Shown piece after piece: positions 1 to 9,278 of a stretch of 64,000 bases of DNA. The first letter of the stretch is position 1; each line of letters opens with the position of its first letter. The notes below the pieces were generated by a model. That model saw only the letters and a program-made list of their open reading frames with translations. It did not search any database and was not told the origin of the DNA. The position numbers and the translations under genes are program-made. The stretch is from Pseudomonas poae (lineage in GTDB: Bacteria > Pseudomonadota > Gammaproteobacteria > Pseudomonadales > Pseudomonadaceae): assembly GCA_004000515.1 (NCBI GenBank), contig CP034537.1, forward strand, positions 6,593,501 through 6,657,500. Reading direction: 5' to 3'.

Positions 1-710
1 GGACGCCGCAGATCGAAGCCCTCTCGCAACAGTACCGCGTGATCGTCCCCGAACTATGGGGCCATGGCGAATCCGGCCCATTGCCGGCACACACCCGTTC
101 CCTAGACGATCTGGCACGCCAGGCCTTGGCCCTGCTGGACCAGCTGGATATCGCGCAGATCAACCTGGTGGGCCTTTCGGTTGGCGGCATGTGGGGCGCA
201 CGCCTCGCGCTGCTTGCTCCAAAGCGGGTAAACAGCCTGGTACTGATGGACACCTACCTCGGGGCCGAACCCGAGGCCACGCGTCAGTACTACTTCTCGC
301 TGTTCAAGATGATCGAGGACGCAGGCGCCATCCCCGAACCGCTTTTGGATGTGATCGCACCGATCTTTTTCCGCCCGGGTATCGACCGTGAATCTGCGTT
401 GTATCAAGACTTTCGCGCGTCGTTGCAGGCGCACTCCCGCGAGCGCCTGCTGGACAGCATCGTGCCATTGGGCCGGCTGATTTTCAGCCGTGAGGATGTG
501 CTGGAACAGCTTTCGCACCTGGATGCCGACACCACTCAAGTGATGTGCGGCGAGCATGACAAGCCCCGGCCACCCACCGAAGCCGAGGAAATGGCAGAGC
601 TGATCGGCTGCAGCCTGATCCTGATCCCGGAAGCAGGCCATATCAGCGCCCGGGAAAACCCGGAATACGTCAACGAAGCGCTGCTGACCTTCCTGGCCAA
701 TAACGCCTGA
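1..710 (+). CDS. alpha/beta-fold hydrolase, 5' end outside window
   Basis: The open frame runs in from the window edge (readable from base 3, giving TPQIEALSQQYRVIVPELWG), so the apparent GTG start at 39 is internal and the N-terminus is missing. The visible part has the marks of an alpha/beta hydrolase: the GHGESG turn after the second strand, the nucleophile elbow GLSVGG with the catalytic Ser, and the late catalytic His in EAGHISARENPEYV near the C-terminus. The family includes esterases, lactonases and dehalogenase-like enzymes; the substrate cannot be read from this sequence. It converges on the chemoreceptor gene with a shared hairpin between them. Confidence 0.85.
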   Translation, partial: TPQIEALSQQYRVIVPELWGHGESGPLPAHTRSLDDLARQALALLDQLDIAQINLVGLSVGGMWGARLALLAPKRVNSLVLMDTYLGAEPEATRQYYFSLFKMIEDAGAIPEPLLDVIAPIFFRPGIDRESALYQDFRASLQAHSRERLLDSIVPLGRLIFSREDVLEQLSHLDADTTQVMCGEHDKPRPPTEAEEMAELIGCSLILIPEAGHISARENPEYVNEALLTFLANNA

Positions 711-718
711 CCGCCCTG

Positions 719-753
719 CCCTTTGATCGTCGCGTGCTGGCGGCGATCAAAGG
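719..753. terminator. bidirectional terminator hairpin between convergent genes
   Basis: A 10-bp perfect stem, CCTTTGATCG / CGATCAAAGG, extended inward by several more pairs including a G-U, lies between the hydrolase stop at 710 and the chemoreceptor. Its right arm overlaps the chemoreceptor stop codon (747-749). There is no strong T tract, so termination is inferred from position and stem. Confidence 0.6.
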
Positions 754-2713
754 CGGAAATGGCCCACCATGCCTTTCAGTTCCGCGCCCAACTGCGCCAG
801 TTGGATGCTCGATGCGGCATTGCCTTGCATGCTCAACGCTGACTGATCGGCGCTGGCACGGATGCTGGTGACGCTGCGGTTGATTTCTTCGGCCACCGAA
901 CTTTGCTGCTCGGCCGCTGCGGCAATCTGCTGGTTCATCTGCTGGATCAACGACACAGCCACCGCGATGCTGCCCAGGGCGCTTTCAGTTTCCAGGGCAT
1001 CACTGACCGCCAGCTTGACCAACTCGCCACTCTGTTGAATCTGCTGCACAGAAGACTGCGCGGCGCCGCGCAAGGTGCTGACCAGACGCTCGATCTCCTC
1101 GGTGGACTGCTGAGTGCGCTTGGCCAGTGCCCGCACCTCATCGGCCACCACGGCAAAGCCGCGACCTTGCTCACCGGCACGAGCGGCTTCGATGGCAGCG
1201 TTAAGGGCCAGCAAGTTGGTCTGCTCGGCGACGCTCTTGATTACACTCAACACCGTGCCGATGTTCTGGATTTCTGCACTCAGGCTTTCGATGCTGGCGC
1301 TGGCACGGGTGCTGGACGTGGCCAGCAACTCAATGCGCTGCAAACTCTGACGCACGACCTGCTGGCCGCTGTCGACCTTATCGTCAGCGGTCTGCGCGGC
1401 TTGGGCGGCCTCTTCGGCATTGCGCGCCACGTCATGAACGGTGGCGGTCATCTGGTTCATCGCCGTGGCCACCTGTTCGGTTTCTTCCTTCTGACTGCTG
1501 ACCTCGACATTGGTCTGCTCGGTGACACTGGACAGTGAATGCGCCGAATTGGCCAGTTGCTCGATACCGGCTTGCAGGCCACTGACCATATGGCTCAGGC
1601 CATTGCCCATCTGCTGCATCGCTTGCATCAACTGGCCGATTTCATCGCGGCGGCTGACCTCCATGCGCCCGCTCAAATCACCCGCTGCAATCTGCTGTGC
1701 CACCGCAATCACACTGCGCAGCGGTGCGACGATCAACCGGGTAATCACCCACGCTGCAATCAAGCCCACCAATAAGGCCAGGGCCGACGAGCCGATGATG
1801 AGGACCGCGCTTTTCTTCAACTGCGCCTGCATCGACTGGTCTTCGGCCTCGTAGGCCTGGTTGACCCGGCTGACCACTTGGGCCGCCCGATCATTCAGTT
1901 GTTTGTAGACCACCTTTTCCTGGGCCAACAGCCCGGTGTATTCGCCGAGTTTTTCGCTGAATGCCGCGATATGGCCGGAGACTTCATTGAGCACCGTCTG
2001 ATAGCCGGAGTCCTTGACCGACGTTTTCAACTGCTCGACCTGGGCCAGCGCCTGGTCGGCCTGCTCGATCTTGCCTTGCTCGGTGTCGTCTTCACTCACC
2101 TTGCGGCTCTGGTCCAGGCGCACCCGCGCTTCGTTCATTGCTTGCAGCATCAAGCGCGAAACCTGGCTGACCTGGCCCGCCTGCTCGATAAACTCGGCGC
2201 CCTCCTTGCCTTGGCTTTCCTTGAGACCATAGGCGCCGTCATCCGCCAGCCCGGCCTGCAACACGTCAAGGTTATTGGCCACGCTGGACACTGACCAACT
2301 GGCCATTTCCAGTGCCAGGTCCTTGGTCTGGGTCAGCTCGACAAACTCATCGAACGCCTTGCGATAGGCAGCCAAGGCTTGCTCGACATCGGTCATCACG
2401 GGCACGTTGGCCGCCGACTGGGATTTGAGACTCGCCGCCAGGGCCGCCAGGGCATCGACACTTTCATGCAAGGCGTCGACGGCCTTGGGGTCGGCATGCA
2501 GCGCATAGTCCTGCTCGATCAGGCGCACCTTGAGCAAACCGCTGTTAAGCGACGACATGGCCTTGAGGCCTTCGAAACGCTGGCCAACGGTTTGCAGGGA
2601 CCACACGCCGATAGCCGCCACGAGCGCAGTCAGCAGCAGCACCAGGGTAAAACCCAAGCCCAGTTTTTTGCCATACCCAGGTTGGCGAAACGTCGTTGCA
2701 CGGCCGAAATCAT
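747..2713 (-). CDS. methyl-accepting chemotaxis protein with helical periplasmic (HBM-like) sensor domain; N-terminal frameshift
   Basis: Transmembrane chemoreceptor that would report a periplasmic ligand to CheA/CheW. Order: TM1 ([15 protein letters not shown]), about 260 residues of helical periplasmic sensor resembling the helical bimodular domain of McpS-type receptors, TM2 ([14 protein letters not shown]), HAMP, then a signalling domain with the hairpin tip motif [18 protein letters not shown]. In the uninterrupted frame the N-terminus is an unlikely [15 protein letters not shown]. One extra A in the A6 run (2664-2669 on the plus strand) would join the body to a start at 2713 giving [19 protein letters not shown], with AAGAGGA upstream as ribosome site, so I take 2713 as the start. 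The HBM assignment is by resemblance only; the ligand is unknown (C4/C6 acids are typical for the family). Confidence 0.85.
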
Positions 2714-2845
2714 TGCACTTGCATCCTCTTGCAATGGCAGATGCCATCAAGCCCGATTTACCTGAAGTGAGATTGGCAACCCCAAGGCACTGAGCACAAG
2801 ACGCTGGCGCCGGAATAATGGCAAAAAGCTACATACTCGTCGTTT

Positions 2846-4240
2846 TCAGGATGGTCGAGGTCGATCTGGCAGGCCCACGCCACGAAACAACGCGAGCGCC
2901 CTTTGATCCCCCGCGTAAGCCACATTGATGCGCATCCATTCACTGTGCTCCCCGGTCGGACTGAACAACGCACCCGGCGACAACAACACCCCCAGCCGCC
3001 GGGCACACGCCTGCAACCGCGAACGGTGAGCCTCTGCCGGACGCACCCACAGGAACATGCCACCGGCTGGCACTGTGAACACCTCCCACTCCTCATCTTC
3101 CAAGACCTGCAGGGTGGCCGCCATTTCAGTGTTCAAGCGCTTGCGCAAGCGCTGGACCCACTTGCGATACGTGCCATTGGCCAACAAGGTCGCGACCACC
3201 GCTTCGGCAAACCGTGATGTGCCGAAACCGGTCAGGGTCTTGAGGCTGGCCAATTGCGCGATGATCGCCGTACTGGCGCTGAGGTACCCCACGCGCAACG
3301 CACTGCTCAAGGTCTTGGAAAAACTCGCGATATAGATCACCCGGTCATCGTGGGGCAACGCGGCGAGTCGTGTGCAACTGGCGTGCTGCAGGTCGCCGAG
3401 CACGTCTTCTTCGATGATCAGGAAGTTCTCGCGGCGCGCCAGCTCCAGCAAGCGCTCGGCGACTGCGCGGCACAGGCTGGAACCCGTGGGGTTGTGATAG
3501 AGGCTGTTGATAAACAGGCACTTGGGACGATGCAGCAGCAACAGCGCTTCGAGCTTCGGAATGTCTGGGCCGCCACGGGTGCGTGGCACTTCCAGCAACG
3601 TGACGCCCTGAAATGCCAACTGCTGGTAGAGGTTGCCGTAGCCGGGGGTTTCCACCACTACACAATCACCGGCCCGAAGCAACGTACGTATCAGCAAGTC
3701 CTGAGCATGGCCGGCACCTGCCGTAGTGAGGATACAGTCAATGCTGGAGGCGATATGCAGCCGGTTCAAGCGTTTGAGCAGTTGCTCGCGCAACGAGGGC
3801 AGGCCCAACGGAGTGCTGTAGTTGAACAGGCCGGCGGTGTCGGTGCGGGTCACTTCGCGAATCGCATAGCTGATGTTATCGCTTTCGCGCCAGGCGTCCG
3901 GCAACCAACCGCAACCCAGCTTCAACTCACCTAGCGGGCTATCGGTGAAGTCGCCCCACTGCTGCTCCGCGCCTTCATACCAATGACCTTGATGTTCGGC
4001 TGAGGGCTGAGCCACCACAAACCCGGAGCCTTGCCTGGCAGCCAACAAGCCTTGGGCGACCATGCGCTCAAAAGCTTCGATCACACTGGACTGGCTGAGC
4101 AAGTTATCCAGGGCCACTTGCCGAATGGACGGCAGTCGCGTACCGGGGCTCACCCCGCTCTTGCGGATCCACTCCGCCACCGCACTGACGATTTGCTGCA
4201 CCACCGGTACAAGGGCTTGTCGATCGATCCCTAAATCCAT
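2846..4240 (-). CDS. MocR-type regulator (GntR winged helix fused to aminotransferase fold)
   Basis: 464 residues, usual for the MocR/PdxR subfamily. The first 75 or so form a GntR-type winged helix (LPSIRQVALDNLLSQSSVIEAFERM is its recognition region), followed by a class I aminotransferase-like domain. The PLP-lysine motif SFSKTLSSALRVGYL is present, as are the HNPTG turn and the Asp-containing strand IIEEDVL. Such proteins bind DNA and sense PLP or an amine adduct; most do not transaminate. The start MDLGIDRQALVPVV fits a normal N-terminus. It lies 203 bp downstream of the SDR gene on the same strand; whether they share a transcript is unclear. Regulated genes are not evident. Confidence 0.88.
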   Translation of the reverse strand: MDLGIDRQALVPVVQQIVSAVAEWIRKSGVSPGTRLPSIRQVALDNLLSQSSVIEAFERMVAQGLLAARQGSGFVVAQPSAEHQGHWYEGAEQQWGDFTDSPLGELKLGCGWLPDAWRESDNISYAIREVTRTDTAGLFNYSTPLGLPSLREQLLKRLNRLHIASSIDCILTTAGAGHAQDLLIRTLLRAGDCVVVETPGYGNLYQQLAFQGVTLLEVPRTRGGPDIPKLEALLLLHRPKCLFINSLYHNPTGSSLCRAVAERLLELARRENFLIIEEDVLGDLQHASCTRLAALPHDDRVIYIASFSKTLSSALRVGYLSASTAIIAQLASLKTLTGFGTSRFAEAVVATLLANGTYRKWVQRLRKRLNTEMAATLQVLEDEEWEVFTVPAGGMFLWVRPAEAHRSRLQACARRLGVLLSPGALFSPTGEHSEWMRINVAYAGDQRALALFRGVGLPDRPRPS

Positions 4241-4443
4241 GAGCCACTCACTTCAACTGTCTGTTATTCAACCCGAAGCAGTTAAGCACAGAAGGCCAGG
4301 ATTACCGGTCGCTAAAATTCATTAAATCATTGATTTTATTAGATTATTTACCTAATGATACACATTCGGACAAGGCACTTTGCCAGCCATGGAAAAACCC
4401 CACAGCCCCCTAATCCTTTTCGAATAGGGGGCGACGCGAGATC

Positions 4444-5205
4444 CTAGATAGCCGTGGCGCCGCCGTCCACAGCCAACGCCTGGCCAGTGGTGAACGCTGC
4501 CCCGTCGCTGCACAGGTACAGCACCGCGCTGGCGATTTCCTCGACTTTGCCAATGCGCCCCACCGGGTGCATGGCAGCGGCAAATTCCGCCTTGCGCGGG
4601 TCGGCTTCATAGGCACGCCGGAACATATCGGTATCGATCACTGCCGGGCACACAGCGTTGACGCGGATTTTCTTCTTCGCGTACTCGATGGCTGCCGACT
4701 TGGTCAAGCCGATCACCGCATGCTTGGACGCTGCGTAAATGCTCATCTTCGGCGCCGCCCCCAGCCCTGCTACCGAGGCGGTATTGACGATCGCCCCACC
4801 ACCCTGGGCCAGCAGCAGCGGCAATTGGTGCTTCATACACAGCCAAACACCTTTGACATTGACGCCCATGATGGCGTCGAACTCGTCGAGGCTGCCGTCC
4901 GCCAGCTTGCCCTTCTCAATCTCGATCCCGGCGTTGTTGAAGGCATAATCGAGGCGACCGTAAGCGCTGAGGGTCTGCGCCATCAGTTGCTGCACATCCG
5001 CTTCCAGGGTGACGTTGCAGCGTACAAACAGGGCTTCACCTCCGGCCTGCTGGATCAGCGCTACGGTACCCTCACCGCCCGCCGCATCCAGGTCGGCGAC
5101 CACTACCTTCAAGCCTTCGGCGGCGAACGCCAACGCAGTGGCGCGGCCAATACCGGCGGCGGCGCCAGTCACCAGGGCGACCTGGCCGGAAAACGTCATG
5201 CTCAT
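4444..5205 (-). CDS. short-chain dehydrogenase/reductase
   Basis: Classical SDR of 253 residues. It shows the cofactor loop TGAAAGIG (residues 14-21), the NNAG motif, the catalytic Ser in NTASVAG, and the YAASK catalytic Tyr/Lys pair. The Asp in VVVADLDA at the end of strand 2 suggests NAD(H) preference, which is inference. The C-terminal part (PVGRIGKVEEIASAVLYLCSD, then ALAVDGGATAI) is typical of FabG-like enzymes of unknown substrate. AGGA sits nine bases before the ATG at 5205; a second Met lies two codons in. It is divergent from the CurA-like reductase gene across 229 bp, suggesting separate promoters. Confidence 0.9.
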   Translation of the reverse strand: MSMTFSGQVALVTGAAAGIGRATALAFAAEGLKVVVADLDAAGGEGTVALIQQAGGEALFVRCNVTLEADVQQLMAQTLSAYGRLDYAFNNAGIEIEKGKLADGSLDEFDAIMGVNVKGVWLCMKHQLPLLLAQGGGAIVNTASVAGLGAAPKMSIYAASKHAVIGLTKSAAIEYAKKKIRVNAVCPAVIDTDMFRRAYEADPRKAEFAAAMHPVGRIGKVEEIASAVLYLCSDGAAFTTGQALAVDGGATAI

Positions 5206-5434
5206 GGAGGGATATCCTGTGGGAAAAGTTACGGTGTACCGAGTCTAGCCAACGCCTCCACTGGCACGTCAGCACTATCAGAGGGCCGGTTTTCACTGCA
5301 TGAGTCACAGTGATAAAGCTGACTGACCGACTATCAACAACACCTATCGAGGAGCATTCGCGCCCCCGGTAGACCTTGCTCCCAGGCCGTTCAGGGTCTA
5401 TCACTCTAGGTTCATTTCCAGAAGAGTCCCTGCC

Positions 5435-6442
5435 ATGACCGCCCAGACCAACCGCCAATTTCTGCTTGCCAAACGCCCGGTCGGCGCGGCCACGCGGGAA
5501 ACCTTCACCTACCAGGAAGTGCCGGTCGGCACACCCCAGGACGGGCAGGTGCTGGTGCGCAACGAATACCTGTCCCTCGACCCCGCCATGCGTGGCTGGA
5601 TGAATGAGGGCAAATCCTACATTCCCCCGGTCGGTATCGGCGAAGTGATGCGCGCACTCGGTGTAGGCCAGGTGATTGCCTCGAACAACCCGAAATTCGC
5701 TGTCGGCGACTACGTGAATGGCGCACTGGGCGTGCAGGATTACTTCCTTGGCGAGCCGCGAGGTTTCTATAAAGTCGATCCGAAACTGGCGCCGCTGCCA
5801 CGTTATTTGTCCGCCCTGGGCATGACCGGCATGACGGCCTACTTTGCCCTGCTAGACACCGGTGCACCGAAGGCCGGTGAGACCGTGGTGATCTCCGGCG
5901 CGGCCGGTGCGGTGGGCAGCATTGCCGGGCAAATCGCCAAGATCAAAGGCTGTCGCGTGGTGGGCATCGCGGGCGGCGCCGACAAGTGCAAGTTCCTGGT
6001 CGATGAACTGGGCTTTGACGCGGCCATCGACTACAAAAACGAAGACGTGCCCGCCGCCCTCAAGCGCGAGTGCCCTAAAGGGGTGGATGTGTATTTCGAT
6101 AACGTCGGCGGCGATATTCTCGACGCCGTACTCAGCCGCCTGGCACTGAAAGCACGGGTGGTGATTTGCGGAGCCATCAGCCAGTACAACAACAAGGAAG
6201 CGGTGAAAGGCCCGGCCAACTACTTGTCACTGCTGGTCAACCGCGCGCGCATGGAAGGTTTTGTGGTGATGGATCACGCCGCCAACTTCGCCGCTGCCGG
6301 CCAGGAGATGGGCGGCTGGATGGCGCAAGGCAAGCTCAAGAGCAAGGAAGATATCGTGGAGGGGCTGGAGACGTTCCCGGAGACGTTGATGAAGCTGTTC
6401 AACGGGGAGAACTTTGGGAAGTTGGTGTTGAAAGTCAGCTGA
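5435..6442 (+). CDS. NADP-dependent zinc-independent reductase of the MDR family (CurA-like)
   Basis: 335 residues, the usual size for medium-chain reductases acting on 2-alkenals or enones. The N-terminal catalytic domain has the family segment SLDPAMRGWM, and the Rossmann domain has SGAAGAVGSIAGQIAK with KGCRVVGIAGGADKC following. No zinc-binding cysteine/histidine cluster is seen, placing it with leukotriene B4 dehydrogenase / curcumin reductase relatives rather than alcohol dehydrogenases. NVGGDILDAVL and the closing FNGENFGKLVLKV are also typical. The physiological substrate is unknown. It ends 15 bp before a symmetrical hairpin shared with pyrF. Confidence 0.88.
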   Translation: MTAQTNRQFLLAKRPVGAATRETFTYQEVPVGTPQDGQVLVRNEYLSLDPAMRGWMNEGKSYIPPVGIGEVMRALGVGQVIASNNPKFAVGDYVNGALGVQDYFLGEPRGFYKVDPKLAPLPRYLSALGMTGMTAYFALLDTGAPKAGETVVISGAAGAVGSIAGQIAKIKGCRVVGIAGGADKCKFLVDELGFDAAIDYKNEDVPAALKRECPKGVDVYFDNVGGDILDAVLSRLALKARVVICGAISQYNNKEAVKGPANYLSLLVNRARMEGFVVMDHAANFAAAGQEMGGWMAQGKLKSKEDIVEGLETFPETLMKLFNGENFGKLVLKVS

Positions 6443-6456
6443 CACACCTTGGACAA

Positions 6457-6487
6457 AAATGTGGGAGCAAGCCCGCTCCCACATTTT
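6457..6487. terminator. REP-like hairpin acting as bidirectional terminator
   Basis: AAAATGTGGGAGC and GCTCCCACATTTT form a 13-bp stem with flanking A/T runs on both sides, between the convergent reductase and pyrF. The core GTGGGAGC is the same as in the REP doublets elsewhere in the window, so this is a solo REP-derived terminator. Confidence 0.75.
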
Positions 6488-6500
6488 AGACCGCTGAAAG

Positions 6501-7199
6501 TTAGGCTATCTCGGCAACCACTGCCGCCAACGCCTTCGCCGGATCTGCCGCCTGGCTGATCGGACGGCCAATCACCAGGTAGTCCGAGCCCGCATCCAAT
6601 GCCTGACGCGGGGTCAGGATACGGCGCTGGTCATCCTGGGCGCTGCCAGCAGGGCGAATGCCGGGAGTCACCAGTTGCAGCGACGGGTGGGCCGCCTTCA
6701 AGGCCTGGGCTTCCAGCGCCGAACACACCAGGCCATCGAGGCCGGCTTTCTGCGCCAGGGCCGCCAGGCGCAGCACTTGCTCCTGTGGCTCGATGTCCAG
6801 GCCGATACCGGCCAGGTCTTCACGCTCCATGCTGGTCAACACGGTCACGCCGATCAACAGGGGCTTGGGGCCGCTACGCTGTTCCAGCACTTCGCGGCAG
6901 GCGCTCATCATGCGCAGACCGCCGGAGCAGTGCACGTTGACCATCCACACGCCCATTTCGGCGGCGGCCTTCACCGCCATGGCGGTGGTGTTGGGAATAT
7001 CGTGGAATTTAAGGTCGAGGAACACTTCGAAACCTTTGTCACGCAAAGTGCCGACAATTTCTGCAGCGCAACTGGTGAAGAGTTCTTTGCCGACCTTGAC
7101 CCGACACAGCTTCGGGTCCAACTGGTCAGCCAGCTTCAGTGCGGCGTCACGAGTGGGGTAATCCAGGGCGACGATGATAGGAGTCTGGCAGACGGACAT
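6501..7199 (-). CDS. pyrF: orotidine 5'-phosphate decarboxylase
   Basis: Last step of UMP synthesis: decarboxylation of OMP in the cytoplasm. 232 residues, normal for the bacterial enzyme. The catalytic loop [10 protein letters not shown] carries the Lys and paired Asp residues, the N-terminal substrate Asp/Lys are in IVALDYPT and VKVGKE, and the phosphate-binding end is TPGIRPAG followed by [11 protein letters not shown]. It is transcribed away from the two-component pair and ends at the shared REP-like hairpin. Confidence 0.97.
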   Translation of the reverse strand: MSVCQTPIIVALDYPTRDAALKLADQLDPKLCRVKVGKELFTSCAAEIVGTLRDKGFEVFLDLKFHDIPNTTAMAVKAAAEMGVWMVNVHCSGGLRMMSACREVLEQRSGPKPLLIGVTVLTSMEREDLAGIGLDIEPQEQVLRLAALAQKAGLDGLVCSALEAQALKAAHPSLQLVTPGIRPAGSAQDDQRRILTPRQALDAGSDYLVIGRPISQAADPAKALAAVVAEIA

Positions 7200-7458
7200 T
7201 GGAATGGGCTCTCAGGCAAGTCGAAATCGGCGCGGATTGTAGCGCAAGCGGCGCCGTTGCGGGATCCGATGATCGGTAAATACTGACCAAGCGCCTTTGG
7301 GCGGGCATTTCAGCCAATTATTTCAAAGCTGATACATTCACGACATGCCCCCAACACGCCCCACGGCTAGCCTCGCTCGCACGACCCACCGTCCAGCACT
7401 ACCAGCCATGGGGCTGGCCGTCTATGCTGACCGCAACAACAGGGCAGAAGATCGCACT

Positions 7459-8224
7459 ATGCATACCCCTACCGTCTCTGTACACGAAGAGCAAAAAGGC
7501 GCAGTGATCGCCGACGAAAAGCGCTGGAATACCCGTGCGTTGATCGTCGATGACGATGTGCCGATCCGCGAACTGCTGATCGACTACCTGGCACGGTTCA
7601 ATATTCTCGCCACCGGCGTGACCGACGGTGCCGCAATGCGCCAGGCCATGCAAGCCGAGACCTTCGACGTGGTGGTGCTCGACCTGATGCTGCCGGGCGA
7701 AGACGGCTTGTCACTGTGCCGCTGGCTGCGCGCAGAGTCGGACATCCCGATCCTGATGCTCACCGCCCGCTGCGAACCCACCGACCGCATCATCGGGCTG
7801 GAACTGGGTGCCGACGACTACATGTCCAAGCCCTTCGAACCGCGAGAGCTGGTCGCGCGGATCCAGACCATCCTGCGTCGTGTGCGTGATGATCGCACCG
7901 AACAACGCGCCAATATTCGCTTCGATAACTGGCGCCTGAACAGCGTCCTGCGCCAACTGGTGGCCGATGATGGCCTGGTAGTGCCGCTGTCCAACGCCGA
8001 ATTCCGCCTGTTGTGGGTGTTTATCGAACGCCCTCGCCGGGTATTGAGCCGTGAACAACTGCTGGATGCGGCCCGCGGGCGCTCCATCGAAGCATTCGAC
8101 CGCAGCATCGACTTGCTGGTCTCGCGCCTACGGCAAAAAACTGGGGGATGACCCCAAGGCACCGCAGTTGATCAAGACCGTGCGCGGTGAAGGCTACTTG
8201 TTCGACGCCCGAGATATCGGTTGA
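7459..8224 (+). CDS. OmpR-family response regulator, frameshifted near the C-terminus
   Basis: DNA-binding response regulator. The receiver domain begins RALIVDDDVPIRELL and has the phospho-acceptor Asp in VVVLDLMLPGEDG and Lys in YMSKPFEP; a winged-helix output domain follows (LSNAEFRLLWVFIERP, LSREQLLDAARG). The read frame stops early at LRQKTGG, but dropping one A from the A6 run at 8135-8140 continues as LRQKLGDDPKAPQLIKTVRG and the family ending GYLFDARDIG, stopping at 8224. The start is placed at ATG 7459 (MHTPTVSVHEEQ); an earlier in-frame ATG at 7345 would add an unsupported 38-residue tail. Its stop overlaps the kinase start (TGATG). Confidence 0.9.
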
Positions 8225-9261
8225 TGCGAGCCCCCTTCAACACGCTGTTCGGTCGGCTGTTCGGTGTGTTGCTGGTGGCGATCATCCTGGCCCATGTGCT
8301 GGCCATCGCGTGGTTCCGCCATTACGGCCCCCCGCCACCGCCGCCTAAGGAAACGTTTGTCGAGCAACCTGACGGCACCATGAAGCCGCTGAACAAGGAG
8401 CACCATCGGCCCTGGTTTGGTGGCCCGGTGGTACCGCTGACATTCCAGTTCATCTCGCTGATCATCGCTGCCTGGTATGGCGCCAAGCTGTTGAGCCGGC
8501 CGATCCAGCGCCTGAGCGATGCCGCCGAACGCCTCAGCCTGGACCTCGACAGCTCGCCGCTGGAAGAAACCGGCCCCCGCGAGGCACGCCAGGCGGCGTA
8601 TACCTTCAACCTGATGCAGCGCCGAATCCGTGAGCAAGTCAGCCAACGTGCGCGCATGTTGGGCGCCGTCTCCCACGACCTGCGCACCCCGCTGTCACGC
8701 CTCAAGCTGCGCCTGGAACAGATCGAAGACACCAAGTTGCAGGGGCAGATGCGTCAGGACCTGAACGACATGATCGGCATGCTCGACGCCACCCTGAGCT
8801 ACCTGCATGAACAGCGCACCAGCGAAACCCGGCATTTGTTGGACGTGCAGGCGTTGGTGGAGTCCATGAGTGAAAACGCCCAGGACCAAGGCTCCGACGT
8901 GCAATTTTCCGGCACCTGCGCACCGCTGCAGGTGCAACCGATGGCTTTGCGTTCGTGCCTCAACAACCTGATCGACAACGCGTTGCGCTATGCCGGTACG
9001 GCGCAGGTGGAATTGGAAGACAGCCGCGAAGCGCTGGTGATTCGTGTGATCGACCACGGGCCAGGCATTGCTGCCGACAAACGCGAGGCGGTGTTCGAGC
9101 CGTTCTATCGGTTGGAAGGCTCACGCAACCGTAATTCCGGCGGCGTGGGGCTGGGCATGACGATTTCCAAGGAGGCGGTGGAGCGCCTTGGCGGTCGCCT
9201 GAGCCTGGAGGAAACCCCAGGCGGCGGTTTGACTGCAGTGATGTGGCTGCCCAGGGCCTAA
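8224..9261 (+). CDS. sensor histidine kinase partner of the OmpR-type regulator
   Basis: Inner-membrane kinase of 345 residues: TM1 (about 8-30), a very short periplasmic loop of some 40 residues beginning with a run of six prolines, TM2, HAMP, then the kinase core. The H-box is AVSHDLRTPLSR (phospho-His), the N-box NNLIDNALRYAG, G1 DHGPGIAADKR and G2 GGVGLGMTISKEA. It is translationally coupled to the regulator. The loop is too small for a folded ligand domain, so sensing may occur in or at the membrane, or through a partner protein; that is inference. Overall layout resembles EnvZ/RstB-type kinases. Confidence 0.92.
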   Translation: MRAPFNTLFGRLFGVLLVAIILAHVLAIAWFRHYGPPPPPPKETFVEQPDGTMKPLNKEHHRPWFGGPVVPLTFQFISLIIAAWYGAKLLSRPIQRLSDAAERLSLDLDSSPLEETGPREARQAAYTFNLMQRRIREQVSQRARMLGAVSHDLRTPLSRLKLRLEQIEDTKLQGQMRQDLNDMIGMLDATLSYLHEQRTSETRHLLDVQALVESMSENAQDQGSDVQFSGTCAPLQVQPMALRSCLNNLIDNALRYAGTAQVELEDSREALVIRVIDHGPGIAADKREAVFEPFYRLEGSRNRNSGGVGLGMTISKEAVERLGGRLSLEETPGGGLTAVMWLPRA

Positions 9262-9278
9262 TGGTCTCCATCAATCAG

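Noticed and set aside
2714..2750. TTG/ATG start of the first chemoreceptor at 2750 or 2747
   Set aside because: Gives an unlikely Cys-rich N-terminus; the alternative frame from 2713 has a better ribosome site and a typical receptor N-terminus.
7345..7458. Longer N-terminus for the OmpR-type regulator
   Set aside because: The added 38 residues do not resemble a receiver extension, and the ATG at 7459 fits the family.
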